From Portulaca oleracea (taxonomy: Eukaryota > Streptophyta > Magnoliopsida > Caryophyllales > Portulacaceae), in the NCBI GenBank assembly GCA_029582165.1, contig CM055886.1, forward strand, positions 19,798,169 to 19,862,168: a DNA stretch of 64,000 nucleotides, given 5' to 3'. A program made the translations under genes and the position numbers. Shown here in pieces: positions 11,186-22,265 of this stretch. Within the stretch, counting starts at the first letter, position 1. Every line of letters begins with the position of its first letter. A model generated the notes under the pieces. That model did not search any database and was not told where the DNA came from. It saw only the letters and a program-made list of their open reading frames with translations.

Positions 11186-12049
11186 AATGGATCACAATCC
11201 AGTGTTATCACAATGGATAATCTTAGATCCTCTTGTAATATCCCTTCAAAGGTGATGCATTATTTCATAACCTCCAACTTCTCCTAGTCATGCATGAAGG
11301 GTGAGTTTCTATCAGTCTTTGCTCAAGAAACCATTCTTCATGAATATATGCCAAAGCTCCATCGTCGATTCGAATTAGATATGGCAAGGATTGATCTTAT
11401 CACCATTGTATTCAATATTTGCACACAAATAAAAAGCATAGGCCATCCCGCAATTCTGCCTACTTCTTCAGAGAATGTTTTTCGTAACTTACTAAACACA
11501 AACTTTTAAAATTAGTAAATTTTGAGAATAGGATTCCATATGGCCTTTGAATAATCCTAGAATTATTCATCTAGATTTTAATTACTATCCCTTATTCCCA
11601 AGCTTTAGTAATTGGATCATTTGGAGGGGTGGTGTTTGAATACATTGAGAATATTCCCACTCCAAAATTTCCCAAAAACATAATCTTCTTCCCCCAAGAT
11701 TAACCCTTTATGTTATAGCCATAAAGATTTTGAGAATTCAAGATCACAGTATACCACTTATGGACCACTTTTGCTAGACTTTACAAGTAATAATCCTCTG
11801 GATACCTGGATCACATGTTTCTAGATATATCCAGAGTTTTTAGAGATTAAATCTAGTTTGTAGAGATTAAATTTCTCGGCTACTAGATACTCATCGACAG
11901 ACTCCAAACCATATCTGTATCTTTTAATGTTATGTTGCGTAAGATTACGTAGAATGAATACACTAGGAGGTGAAATCCTTTCCAGCAATTCAGGTATCAA
12001 TGGCTTGACATCATTCGCTTGTTAGCATGAGACTTTCATCAAATTATAC

Positions 12050-12300
12050 TCTATTGACTAATTCTCACGTTAAACTGTCTACTAATGAATTCTTCGAACG
12101 CTTTATATGTTCAATAGAAAAAGAGAACTGATTAAGGCATAATTGCCAATGGAGGAGTCTTTCTTGCACTTGCATATCTGACAAATTCTTTTTGACAAAA
12201 CCAAGTATGTCGTTGCAATCAGTTCGGATTCTTTTAGGGCTAAAAGATTAAACTTTTCAATATGATAGCAAAATTTATTTTCTTCATGGTAATGCAATTG
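12050..12300 (-). pseudogene. Endogenous pararetrovirus relic: RNase H end
   Basis: On the minus strand the segment from about 12245 to 12050 reads as the C-terminal part of a Caulimoviridae-type RNase H. It shows an RTDC motif, an LHWQLCLNQFSF block and, after it, an SLVDSLTREL-like end. Stops and frame changes precede it. The reverse transcriptase core that should lie just upstream is absent. It is a dead, integrated viral fragment, not an active virus. Confidence 0.7.
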
Positions 12301-12439
12301 CATTCAACTTTATTAGAACTTCTACTGCAGTATTTGCACATCAAGCATTCTCTTTCTTTGATTTTGAGGACTATACTCCAACATCTTACTATCACTGATA
12401 AGCATTTTTAAGCCAAAGCTCTGTTGTTTGTTCCATGAA

Positions 12440-13063
12440 CTCTTGGATATTTTAGTGTGCATATACCATTTGCTTAACCCTTATAATAGTGTTTGGATCT
12501 GTTAAACTAATAGTGGCATAGGTTTCACCTTTATCCAAAAATTTTAGAGGGTTAACTAGATAGAGTTCCTTACATAATTCTTCTTGTTCCTTTTCAATAT
12601 GTTCTTTAACAAATAGTTCTAGATGCAAAATAGTTAATGTTACTTCTTTTTGAGAGGGTACCACCTTCTTATCATGATGGTTCCGTGGAAACCAACTTTT
12701 TGGTGAGTGTAAGTGTTTTTGTAATTTTTCAATAGGAACCGAGTGACCATCAATAGTAAAAATAATTTGTCGAATGGTTTGGGTAATGTTCAAGGGGAAT
12801 ATAATATTTGGAAGTTATTTCCAATAATTATATCACGTGATGGTTGATTTGTCATGCAAATTACTGGAATTACACACTTAACTTCTCTTATTTATGTAGC
12901 TAAACAATCAATAGCTTCACTATGGATCATGGCACTATTATTTGCTATCCTTACTTACAAAGGATTCTTTGCCTTTTTCAATAAATATTCAGAAAATAGT
13001 GTTTTCTTACCAAAGTATACTAAACATGCACTATCTATGTATGCACGTAGTTCATATTTGTAA
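12440..13063 (-). pseudogene. Endogenous pararetrovirus relic: protease and RT start
   Basis: The minus strand from about 13050 reads as an aspartic protease (YIDSA where DTG/DSG is expected) ending near 12810 with the motif DIIIGNNF. It is followed, in a frame open from 12793 to 12452, by a region like the N-terminal part of a caulimovirid reverse transcriptase, including the VKQMVY segment. The polymerase palm is missing, so sequence has been deleted between here and the RNase H piece. The changed catalytic triplet, the deletion and the stops make it non-functional. Confidence 0.65.
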
Positions 13064-13069
13064 TATTCT

Positions 13070-13559
13070 TCAATGTATAGTTTAGTAGGAATATATATGT
13101 TACTGACATTGGTTTTCATAACCTCATAATGAGTTTCTACATGCGTATTCAGTTCAGTGGGTTCTTTGCCTCTTTGGCTAGTTCATCATCCCCATATATG
13201 GTTTGCTTATGGTCTTTTTTTTTTTGTCTCCAATGATTTTTCTATCTTGACTGACTTTGTGTCCAGATAAGATCATGCAAAATCAAACCTCATTCTACTG
13301 ATTTCTAAAGTCATACTTAAAGTATCATCCTCTTTGGACGTTAATTTATCTCTAGCTGACAAGTTTTCTCCCTAATCAATATTATACTATGCTTCTCAAC
13401 ATTTGGGTTTTATGGTAATTTTACCATCTTCATTAATCTTAATGACGTTTTTCTTGCCAATCTTGGATTAGAAAAACTATCAATTAAGAACGCTCTATCC
13501 TGATATCATGAGGATTAGTTTTTATCGTCTAAATCATTTGTTTAGGCTCAGGACACTTA
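13070..13559. other. Probable further pararetrovirus relic, unresolved
   Basis: The minus strand upstream of the protease segment continues with interrupted protein-like stretches but no domain I can name. It most likely belongs to the same degraded viral insertion. Confidence 0.3.
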
Positions 13560-13838
13560 AACTTTTCAACTTCCATCATATTAAACTTTTCATAGAGTGA
13601 CTTAGGTTTATCCCCTTAACGTATTTTTCCCATTGATTTATCTCGTTAATTGTTGTGAATAATAGCTTGTTTTGTCTTCAATAGTGACTAGAAGTAGTTT
13701 TGGAATAATCCAAATCAAAACTCAATCGATTTAGCGATTACATAGGAGGCTAGTTTGGTGTGTAGTTGAGCGAATTCCCTGTAGTAACGACCTTGATACC
13801 TACTATGCGTACACCGGTGCACTTGCAGCGTATCACAT
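13560..13838 (+). mobile_element. Gypsy LTR 3'-end fragment
   Basis: The piece ends GTAACGACCTTGATACC...CTTGCAGCGTATCA. It matches the 3' end of the LTR of the gag-protease Gypsy element at 24178-25573, which ends in the same way with GCGGCCTATCA. No internal domain follows it. Confidence 0.65.
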
Positions 13839-13839
13839 T

Positions 13840-14788
13840 ACCATCCTTCATTGCCACATTCGTCATCATCTTCATCCATATTCATCCATATTCATCCATA
13901 ATCCATTGTTAGTGAAATATTGAGAGATATTGTTGAGTTTTGAAGATCGATTCCCAAGTTTCTATTGAAGTGGAGGAGCAAAAGTCCCCACGGATCATCA
14001 TTTCAAGCAAGGATTGATTCCATACTCGATTTATTTCTCATCTTATAGATTTTCCATGCTTTCTAGTTTAGATTTTTATGTGATTTGTAGTTTAAACATG
14101 AATACTGAGTAGTTTTATTTAGTTTAGTGGAAAAACCCTTTTTAGTTGCTTTCATGAATTGAGTTTTGTTGGATTGAACAAGTATTAATCTATTTTGAAT
14201 GTATTTTATTTAAACTTTGATTATATATGTCATTGTTTTTTATTGGCTATCAAAGATGTGCATTTAGATTGTTGAGTGAAGTATCGAAAGGAGAAATTCG
14301 ATAATCGAAACCGTTAAAATTAGACTAATTATGAAATGAACTAGATATAGAGGATTTTATAATTAGGGGTCTTGTGTTAATTTGATCTTTAACTTAGTTA
14401 AAATTGAAATGATCATGAAAGTAGGTGATTGACTTTGCTAAGCAATTCATTTCGTTGCCAAAAGCTCATTATGAAAGACATTATGCGATTATCGACCCTA
14501 AAATGTATCAAATTAGTGACATACAAGTTCAATCCACTTGATTAATTCATTGAGTGACTTAGGTTTATCCCTTGAACATCTTTATTCATTGATTTTTCTC
14601 TTGTGAATTGTGTGATTTGTGTTTGCTTTGCCATTAGAAGTAATTATAAGTAGAATTAGATTAAATCAAACTAAAACCTGACCGATTTAGCAATTTGATA
14701 GGAGACTAGTTTGGTGTGTAGTTGAGCGAAGTCCCTATGGTAACGACCTTGATACATACTACACCTAACCCGTGCACTTGCGGCGTAT
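13840..14788 (+). mobile_element. Partial Gypsy LTR (Athila-like), 3' two thirds
   Basis: From ATTCATCCATAATCCATTG onward the sequence follows the LTR at 24660-25573, including GAAGTGGAGGAGCAAAAGT and the end CACTTGCGGCGTATCA. Sequence downstream lacks a primer-binding site, so this is a truncated solo-type LTR. Its 3' end also matches 13560-13838, so two related LTR ends stand in tandem. Confidence 0.65.
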
Positions 14789-15698
14789 CAAGTACATTTA
14801 CAGGAATGGAAATAGTAATGAGTTATTGTTGCTTCTTATAAGATTTAGTCAAAGCCATGGCTTATTCAAGCTTGTTCAAATTTCCTTTATGCATTATGTG
14901 TTTGTGTTTGAGAGAGAGAATGAATTAGGGGGACGAGGGGTTTGTGAGTATTAGGATACTTGTTTTGGTAAGGATTGGTTATATATGAAACACTAATTTC
15001 AACTCTGAAATATTATGAATAGAAAAATATAACTAAAATAACTTTGTGAGTGTAGTACTCGGGGAAAAAATTTTGAAGTGGGGACATTTTCACTCGAAAC
15101 CTTATCATTTCTCGAGTAATCATACTATACCTACATGAATTGGTTTTTTACATTTTTAAAATGATTTTCTTTTGTTCTAAAAAGCAGTTTTGAGGTGGAT
15201 ATCCACTCGAAAATCAATAAAGAAATGAAAATCCGAAATTCATTAGTCAAGTGACGTCGTAATTATAGGGAAATAGCTTTTATTAGAATTACTAATTACA
15301 TTAGTTTAATGTGGTTACTTTACAAAACAGTCAGACTTATTGACCATTGAATTATCGACATCGTTCTCCTGTGGACAATATAGGTTCTTATAAGGAAGAA
15401 GGTTAATCATTTGTTCTATTGTTTGCGTCGTGTTAGAAGAGACTATACAAACCAACTAAGCATCAGGATACATCTGTAAGTTCATTGTTATTTTCCCCAA
15501 CTTCATAAAAGAAATCTATTTATAAAATATCATACAATCAAGGTAAGATTTTTTTTTTCGAAATAAATGATAGAAAAAATAAATATCACAAACATTAAGA
15601 TATAAAAATGAAAACTCTCTAGTATTTCATTAATCACAAGAACTTTTTAGTAACTACATATACTTTATTGCCTAATGGTGCTTCAAACTACAAGCTTA
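14789..15698. other. Spacer 3' of the P450 exon 2 pseudogene
   Basis: No gene or complete transposon is recognisable. The last part is expected to be 3' untranslated or intergenic sequence of the minus-strand P450 pseudogene. Confidence 0.45.
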
Positions 15699-15816
15699 TC
15701 AAAGAGATCTCTTAGCTACAAGGCATAATGGATTCTTCTTATGCATAGAGATTCCTGGGATTACCTCAGTATCAATATCTTCGCTTTTCACACCAATAGG
15801 TAGCTCCCAATCAAAA
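15699..15816 (-). pseudogene. P450 exon 2 pseudogene, C-terminal segment
   Basis: The minus strand from 15816 encodes the P450 C-terminus: DWELPIGVKSEDIDTEV, then PGISMHKKNPLCLVAKRSL and a TGA at 15699-15701. This is the usual ending of CYP71/CYP83-type enzymes. The segment is separated from the rest of exon 2 by the Copia element. CAAAA (15812-15816) is duplicated at 21909-21913, and removing the element with one copy rejoins IYSF to DWELP in frame. Confidence 0.9.
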
Positions 15817-16446
15817 TGTAAAAGATATTTAGAGTAGGTTAGCCTACAAGTTACAGATAATAGCAGATGCAAATAGAGAGATGATAGAGATTACGACAAA
15901 ATTAGGAATCGAAATAAAAACTACGAAAATAACAACACCAAGATTTACGTAGGAAACCGAAGAGCTCGGAGAAAAACCCACGGATGGCGGCAGCCAGAAA
16001 ATAGTCCACTATGAGAAAGGAGGAGTACGAAAACGATCGCTATCACAAGGTGTGATATGACCAACAATGGAGATACAAATCAAACTCTCAACTCACAACT
16101 CTCTAAAGATAAAATGGTGGAATACTGAAAAATTGGTGATACTACTCTCTCTTTCAATTTTTCTCTCAATTGATGAACAAGGTTGAATAATTCTCAACTC
16201 TTGACATAATACTATTTGTGTCTGTATTTTGTTGATGAATCAACAACTCTTGTGGCACCCCTATTTATAGTAGCAATTTAGGCTCATGTAACACCATAAC
16301 ATGTTACTTTTAATGTTTAAAAAACGATAACCTCTTGAAACCACCAAAAATGGCTATTAGATTCACGTGACCAAATTCTAAATATTTTGCAACGCCAAAG
16401 GAATCAATTTTATAACTCACCACCAATTAAATTTGGGATTTTAACA
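15817..16446 (-). repeat. Copia 3' LTR
   Basis: The LTR reads TGTTAAAATCCC...CTTTTACA on the minus strand. It keeps a TATA-like TATTTATAG (plus-strand notation) at 16262-16270. It is 630 bp, against 520 bp for its partner. Confidence 0.85.
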
Positions 16447-16550
16447 ATCTCCACCTTCGACCAGAAAATCCAACTCCTATGTCCATATAAGTACCTTGAC
16501 CACCATCGGCCAAAAAACGCCCCTCCGCAGGGCGTGGCCCCAAAGGGCTC

Positions 16551-17366
16551 TCATATACTACAAACTCTAACTAAGTCCAAGCAATGATTGAACTTAGCAA
16601 TAGATAAAGGCTTGGTTAACATATCTGCAGGATTTTCAGCTGTATGAACTTTCTTCACCACAATGTCACCTGCAACAACTGTATCTCTGATGAAGTGATT
16701 CTTGACGCTAATATGTTTGGTCATCGAATAGTGAGCATCATTCTTGGTTAGATGGATATCACTCTGACTATCTGAATAAACCACGAAATCACCTTGTGGC
16801 ACACCAAGCTCCATGACCAAACCCCTCAACCAAACAGCCTCCTTCACTCCCTCAGTAGCAGCAATATATTCAGCCTCAGTAGTAGACAAGGCTGCAATAG
16901 ACTGAAGTGAAGCCTTCCAGAATACTTCACCTTCACATAAAATGAACACATACCCTGAAATTGAGCATCTTCTATCCAGATCTCTACCATAGTCAGCATC
17001 CACAAAACCAGCAACATTAGACGTTGCAACACTGCCTCTATCATATAAGATGCCCTTATCAATATTACCCTTCGCATAATGAAGGACCCACTTCACACCT
17101 TCCCCATACTCATTTCCTAGATTTTGCATGTATCTACTCACCACGCTAACTACATGGGATAGGTCAGGTCTAGTGCAAACCATAACATACATCAAACTAC
17201 CAACTGCACTAGCATATGGAGTTGAAACTGTCTTATAGTTTCTCATGTTGAACTTGTCCAACACTTTCTCAAGATACCTTTGTTGAGACAAGAACAACTT
17301 CCCTGCCTTTCTATCTCTGTGTATCTCCATACCCAAAATCTTCTTAGTTGGCTCGAGGTCCTTCAT
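16551..17366 (-). pseudogene. Copia RT C-terminal region and RNase H
   Basis: A 271-residue frame carries the RT thumb ([21 protein letters not shown]), the connection ([19 protein letters not shown]) and the RNase H domain with [26 protein letters not shown] and YSDSQS. It ends [14 protein letters not shown]. These match Ty1/Copia polymerases. The frame is open, but it is separated from the upstream RT by a stop near 17370-17385, so the polyprotein is broken. Confidence 0.9.
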
Positions 17367-17384
17367 CCCAAACTCCTGGTTGAG

Positions 17385-18351
17385 TTAAGATTTCAACTTC
17401 CTGATCAAAGACATGTCCCTGGATGCAATCAACATGTCATCAATATACAACAGTAAGTAAATAAAGGACTCATTCTCAAATTGTCTGAAGTACACACAGT
17501 TGTCATATTGACTCCTTGTGTACCCTTGTCCTACCATAGAGGTATCAAACCTTTTATACCACTGCATGGGTGCCTACTTCAATCCATACAAGGACTTTCT
17601 CAATCTGGACACTTATCCCTCTTTACCAGGGATAGTGAAACCCTATGGTTACCTCATGTAGATTTCCTCCTCCAACTCGCCATGAAGGAAAGCTATCTTC
17701 ACATCAAGTTGCTCCAACTCCAAGTCAAATAGAGCAACGAGGTAAACAAGGTACGGATCCACGTATGCCTCACAACTGGCGAGAACACCTCATTATAGTC
17801 AATCCCTTCTCTCTGATTGCAACCTCTAACCACCAATCTAGCTTTCCACCTTACACTCTCAATACCAGGGATACCTTCTTTTTTCTTGTACACCCATTTA
17901 GCAGTAAGAGCTCGTCACCCTTTAGGCAACTCACATAGCTCCCAAGTTTCATTATTTTGCAAACTTTCCATCTCCTCTTGCATTGCTCCTATCCAGTTTG
18001 AGGCACTTGGACTAGAGATGGCCTCCCGATAGGTTGAAGGCTCTGCACCTTTAGGAGTATCTTCTGCAACATTCAATACATAAGCTATCATGGCATCATC
18101 TTCTCATCATTATATCTAGATGGCCTCCTGATCTCCCTCCTGAGGCGACCTCTAGCTATGCATCTCACTTTCCCTTCATAAGGAACATCAACTATACTCT
18201 TAGTCTCAGTCTGATTAACTTGGACTGTTTCAAGAACAGGATCAGCAACCTGCTCCTGGTTGGGAGTCTCAGTAGCTGCACCTCGAGCTCTACCTTGAGC
18301 TTCAAATTTCTCCACCTCGAACTCAACTCTCTCATCATCCTTTTTCTGATT
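17385..18351 (-). pseudogene. Copia reverse transcriptase core, degenerate
   Basis: The frame 17567-17385 holds the catalytic box LLLYIDDMLIAS with both Asp residues. Upstream pieces in other frames (about 17893-17699) show RWKARLVVRGCNQREGIDYN and EVFSPVV, the RT N-terminal motifs. Several frameshifts and stops separate them. The link region upstream (18315-18088) is Glu/Arg-rich. Confidence 0.8.
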
Positions 18352-18861
18352 TCATGCACCATCAGAAGTAACAGTAGATTCCATCCCAGATAACATTGCA
18401 TTTTCATTAAAGATTACATCTCTATACTGTATGATTTTCTTCAAGTCTGTACACCACATGCGATATCCCTTTGACTCAAATCTATAACCTAGAAACATGC
18501 ATTTAACAGCCCTGGAAGACAGCTTCCCCTCATTCACATGGGCATATACAGGACATCCAAATACTCTCAAAACAGAATAATTAATTGGATTACCTGACCA
18601 AACTTCCTCTGGAATCTGGAAGTTAATAGAGGACTGAGCTGATCTGTTCAGTAGATAGCAGGCAATAGTAATGGCCTCTGCCCAGAATGATCTACTATTC
18701 CAAAACCCTGCATTGGAAAACATGCAACGAGCTTTCTCAAGGAGTGTCCTGTTGATCCTCTCCGCAACACCATTCTGCTGAGGTTTTCCAACCAAGGTTC
18801 TATGCCTAGCAATCCCATGCTCCTCGCTGAACTTAGTAAACTTCAAATCAACAAACTCCAA
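18352..18861 (-). pseudogene. Copia integrase, C-terminal half of core
   Basis: The frame reads HGIARHRTLVGKPQQNGVAE, which carries the catalytic Glu of the DDE triad. It continues with WAEAITIACYLLNRS and the GKLSSRAVKCMFLGY block typical of Copia integrase C-termini. It is out of register with the preceding integrase piece by one small break near 18862. Confidence 0.85.
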
Positions 18862-18862
18862 C

Positions 18863-19681
18863 CTAGCAGGTCATGAGATTCTTAATTTTACTACCCATCT
18901 GATTCTCCACCAAAGCCTTAAACTTTTTGAAGTAGGAGAATGTCTCATTCTTCTGACATAGGAAGTAAACCCAAGTCTTCCTAGAGAAGTCATCAACGAA
19001 TGTCAACATGTAGCGCTTTCCTGCCAAAGATGGCACCCTAGCAGGTCCCAACAAATCTGAGTGAATGTAGTCAAGAACCTCTGTTGTGGTATGCGTGGCC
19101 TTGAAAAAACCGACGCTCTTCTGTTTCCCGTAGACACAGTGGTCACAAAACTCCAACTTGCCAATTCGTGCGCCCTCGAAGCAACCTCTTTTGCTGAGTA
19201 TTGACATACCCTTGTCTCCCATGTGGCCCAGTCTCATATGCCACAACTTTGTAATGGCGACCTCATCTAGACTAGAAACCATTGCTGCAGTTCCTATTAC
19301 TGTAGACCCCTGAAATGTGTAAAGACTTCCCTTTCTGGTTCCCTTCATAAGAACTATGGCGCCCCTGCAAACCTTCATGACACCATTCTCACCAATGTAC
19401 CTGCAACCATTAGCCTCAAGAGTACCCAAAGATATCAAATTGTGAGTCATGCTAGGGATATGACAAACCTCTTTCAAGGTTCTTACGGTACCATCATGAG
19501 TTTTGATCTTGACACTACAAATTCTTGTAACCTTGCAGGCTGTGTCGTTACCCATAACCAGGACACCCGAATCAACAGTTTCATAGATGTCAAACCAGTC
19601 CCTATGAGGATACATGTGGTAGGTACAACATGTATCAAGAACCCACTCATCTCTCGCCACTCTACCCGAAGTAGTGGCCAA
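18863..19681 (-). pseudogene. Copia protease and integrase N-terminal half
   Basis: The frame starts near the protease WVLDTCCTYHMYP (usual D-S-G replaced by D-T-C). It continues through the GAG-pre-integrase region, the HHCC zinc motif (LWHMRLGHM and CDHCVYGKQ) and the first catalytic Asp in YIHSDLLGPARVPSL and LTFVDDFSRKTWVYF. The altered protease triplet and the break near 18862 imply loss of function. Confidence 0.85.
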
Positions 19682-19721
19682 AGCATCATCCGCTATAAAC
19701 CCTTCTACTTAAGACTCAGAC

Positions 19722-19984
19722 TCAACTACCCTGCTTCTGGTCTCTCTCCTTAGCCGAACAAGCACTCTCCACATGACCCTTTTTGCCACAATAGTTGCAC
19801 TTCTTGTTTCTATGAGGATTCCTAAACTTGGAACAGTGTTTATACTTCCCTCTAGACCCATTTCCCTTGCGTTCATTGCCCCTTCCCCTTACATTCAAGG
19901 CCTCACTGACCTCATCATCGCTATTATCCATCTTCTCCTTAGATAACAGACTAGTTTTGACATCACTAAGCTTAAGGTACAAGC
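19722..19984 (-). pseudogene. Copia gag C-terminal part with zinc knuckle
   Basis: The frame contains LKLSDVKTSLLSKEKMD, then a basic region and the CCHC knuckle CNYCGKKGHVESAC. The LYLK that starts it is the continuation of the LANK found at 21011-21019. The middle of gag is missing, and an LTR-like insertion lies between the two parts. Confidence 0.85.
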
Positions 19985-21004
19985 ATATACAATTATTTAG
20001 AAGGAAGAAGAAAACACTTAGAGCTTACATTGTAACTTTGTTGGGAAAAAGCCTTGCCTAGCCTTTAGATGCTTGAAGAATCCTCCTTGATGCCTTTAGG
20101 AACCTCCTCTCCAAGTGCTAAGATAATGATAGAAAAGATGATAAGAAAGAGGGTGGAAAGAGGGTGATAAGAAGGCTTCTTTTTGTGGTTTTTGGATGTG
20201 TTTAAGCTAGGGTTTTTTTATAGAGTTTAGGATGAATGAGATAGGATATGTGTTTGGGGTTTTTGCAAGGATAAAAGATGAAGATTATGAATAGAAGATA
20301 AGATAGAATAGATGATGGATATGATAGAAGATAAATATGAGATGATATGAGATGAAGGATGAGAGATATAGAGACTATTAGAGAGATTAGAGAGAGTGAG
20401 TAAGAGAATAAGTAGAGAGGGATAGATGATGAGTGAATTGGTGAGTGAAATGACTTGGAGAAGGATAGTATTTATAGGCTAGGGAGGTAGTAGACATGCA
20501 TGCACACACCACTCATCCACCTCGTAGACTCCGGACTAGCACGGAACACTAGGGCAATAGGGGGGATGATCTTGCATGGACGGTGGCACGTGGTCAATTG
20601 ACCACGTGTGGCCGGAGACACCAAGGTCGACCGGCCATCAAGCTGGGGGGATGTATCCTCCTCATCCATGCATGCATGGATGGTGGTGGTGTGAAGAGAG
20701 ATTACCTAGGGAACATGCTGTTCACACTGGACGGAAGTAGCAATTGCATTTAGCTTTTGAGAGTGTTCTTGAGTGCTTTTGTGAGGATTTGAACTCGCGA
20801 CCTCTGACACTTGCTGTTAGGGTTTGCATGGCTTCATTTGTATAAAAAAAAAACGTGCATGTAGCTAGGAGGAATCACATGTGATCATGCATGTGATTTT
20901 AGGTGAGCAACATACATGTAAATGCATGTATTTATCGGCTTTATCTTATCTTCTTCCGTCTTTTATTTTCGTATTATTTATACGTCAAAATCCCGGTGTC
21001 TACA
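19985..21004 (-). mobile_element. Probable solo Gypsy LTR inserted in Copia gag
   Basis: On the minus strand the insert begins TGTAGACACCGGGATTTTGA. This resembles the start of the Tat LTR at 39893 (TGTAGACACTGGGATTTT). It contains a TATA-like TATTTATAGG at 20470, GATA/GAGA-rich leader sequence and no coding sequence. I could not find a clean opposite terminus or TSD. The gag around it has also lost its central portion. Confidence 0.6.
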
Positions 21005-21364
21005 TCGGTATTTGTTGGCTAGGCTCTTTGACATATACAACTCTTCCAGTTTGGCCCAGAGCACTCTCGGTTGGTTAATCTCAATAACCTCTCTTTGAAT
21101 GTGCTCCTCCAAACACAACTGTATATCCGCCAATGCCTTATCTTCCATCTTCTTCCACTCTCTTTCACTTAAGCCACCTTTAATCTCCATCTGTAGTGTG
21201 GCAAACTCTTCATCAAACATCAATGCGTCAGACTTCGTGTCAGCGTACTTAATCACGTTCCATAACCCGTGTTGTACGAGGACTACCTTCATCTGCAGCC
21301 TCCACATCGTAAAACTCCTCGCTCCATCATATTTTGGAGTCTCACTCTTCATAACTGAAGTCAT
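20978..21364 (-). pseudogene. Copia gag N-terminal part
   Basis: It begins MTSVMKSETPKYDGARSF and continues with MWRLQMKVVLVQHGLW and VLWAKLEELYMSKSLANK, the classical Copia gag N-terminus (UBN2-like). The reading then enters the inserted LTR, so residues past LANK are not native. The ATG lies just downstream of the primer-binding site, which supports the start. Confidence 0.85.
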
Positions 21365-21369
21365 CTCAA

Positions 21370-21386
21370 CCAGTGCTCCGATACCA
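21370..21386 (-). other. Copia primer-binding site (initiator Met tRNA)
   Basis: On the minus strand, TGGTATCGGAGCACTGG directly follows the 5' LTR. It matches the complement of the initiator methionine tRNA 3' end with a small mismatch (TGGTATCAGAGC is usual). Confidence 0.85.
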
Positions 21387-21388
21387 CT

Positions 21389-21908
21389 TATAAAAGATAT
21401 TCAGAGTAGGTTAACGTACAAGTTACAGATAATAGCGGAAGCAAATAGAGAGATGACGAAGATTACGATAAAATTAGGAATGGAAATAAAAACTGCAAAA
21501 ATAACAACACCAAGATTTACGTGGGAAACCGATGAAAAACCCACGGACGGCGGCAACCAGAAAATAATCCACTATGAGAAAGGAGGAGTACAAAAACGAT
21601 CACTATCACAAGGTCTGATATGACCAACAATGGAGATACAAATTAATCTCTCAAACTCTCAACTCACAACTCTCTAGGATACAATTGTGGAATACTGAAA
21701 AATTGGTGAGACTACTCTCTCTCCCAATTTTTCTCTCAATTGATGAACATGTTCCTTTTAATGCTTAAAAAATGGTAACCTCTTGAAACCACCAAAAATG
21801 GTCATTAGATTCACGTGGCCAAATTCAAAATATTTTGCAACGCCAAAGGAACCAATTTTATAACTCACCACCAATTAAATTTGGGATTTTATGGAACACA
21901 TTTTAACA
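21389..21908 (-). repeat. Copia 5' LTR with internal deletion
   Basis: This LTR matches 15817-16446 but lacks the equivalent of 16179-16300, which includes the TATA box. It carries a 14-bp insertion near its outer end (GGAACACATTTT region). The deletion ends share AAC, suggesting microhomology repair. The loss should remove the promoter used for full-length transcription. Confidence 0.8.
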
Positions 21909-22265
21909 CAAAAGAATATATTAAATTGGCAAGTGCAAGTTCTAAATTAGCTATCCCCTAAGCATACCAAGACACATTCTTCATCCAGCCCCGAATGGTA
22001 TTAGTTCAAAATCTTGTCCTTTAAAATCAATTGAACTTTCCAAAAATCTCTCAGGGACAAATAGTTTAGGGTTAACCCATATTTTAGAATTTATGCGAAT
22101 TTCCCATATGTTACATACACCAAGGTTTTGGGGAGAATATCATAACCTTGTATCACACAGTTTTGGAATTTTTCTCGAACAATCAGTAATGCTGCTGCTG
22201 GGTGAATTCGAAATGTTTCTTTTATTACAGCTTTTAAGTATGTGAGCTTTGAGAGATCATCCTCC
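21909..22265 (-). pseudogene. P450 exon 2 pseudogene, central segment with haem loop
   Basis: The minus strand from 22265 reads KLTYLKAVIKETFRIHP (K-helix ExxR present as ETFR), then VPERFLES, FKGQDFELIPFGAG and RMCLGM. The haem-loop Arg is replaced by TGA at 21981-21983, consistent with CGA to TGA. One frameshift lies before the PERF region and another after RMCLGM. The final part, ANLIYS, joins to DWELP across the Copia insertion. This portion cannot make a working haem site. Confidence 0.9.

Larger units (their letters stand above)
15817..21908 (-). mobile_element. Ty1/Copia retrotransposon (Tork-like), whole element
   Basis: The 6,092-bp element lies on the minus strand inside P450 exon 2 with a 5-bp TSD (CAAAA). 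Its order is 5' LTR 21389-21908, an initiator-Met tRNA primer-binding site, gag, protease, integrase, RT, RNase H, a polypurine tract (GGTGGAGAT) and 3' LTR 15817-16446. Integrase before RT defines Copia. The gag is disrupted by an inserted LTR, and frame breaks occur throughout, so it is inactive. Confidence 0.9.

Noticed and set aside
13840..13900. ATTCATCC triplication as a separate minisatellite
   Set aside because: It is a small local repetition within an LTR-derived sequence and matches the CATCATCCATATTCC part of the related LTR.
20760..20810. tRNA or SINE: GAACTCGCGACCTC resembles a T-arm/B-box
   Set aside because: No acceptor stem, anticodon arm or A box was found around it. It lies in an LTR-like insert where such motifs are common by chance.
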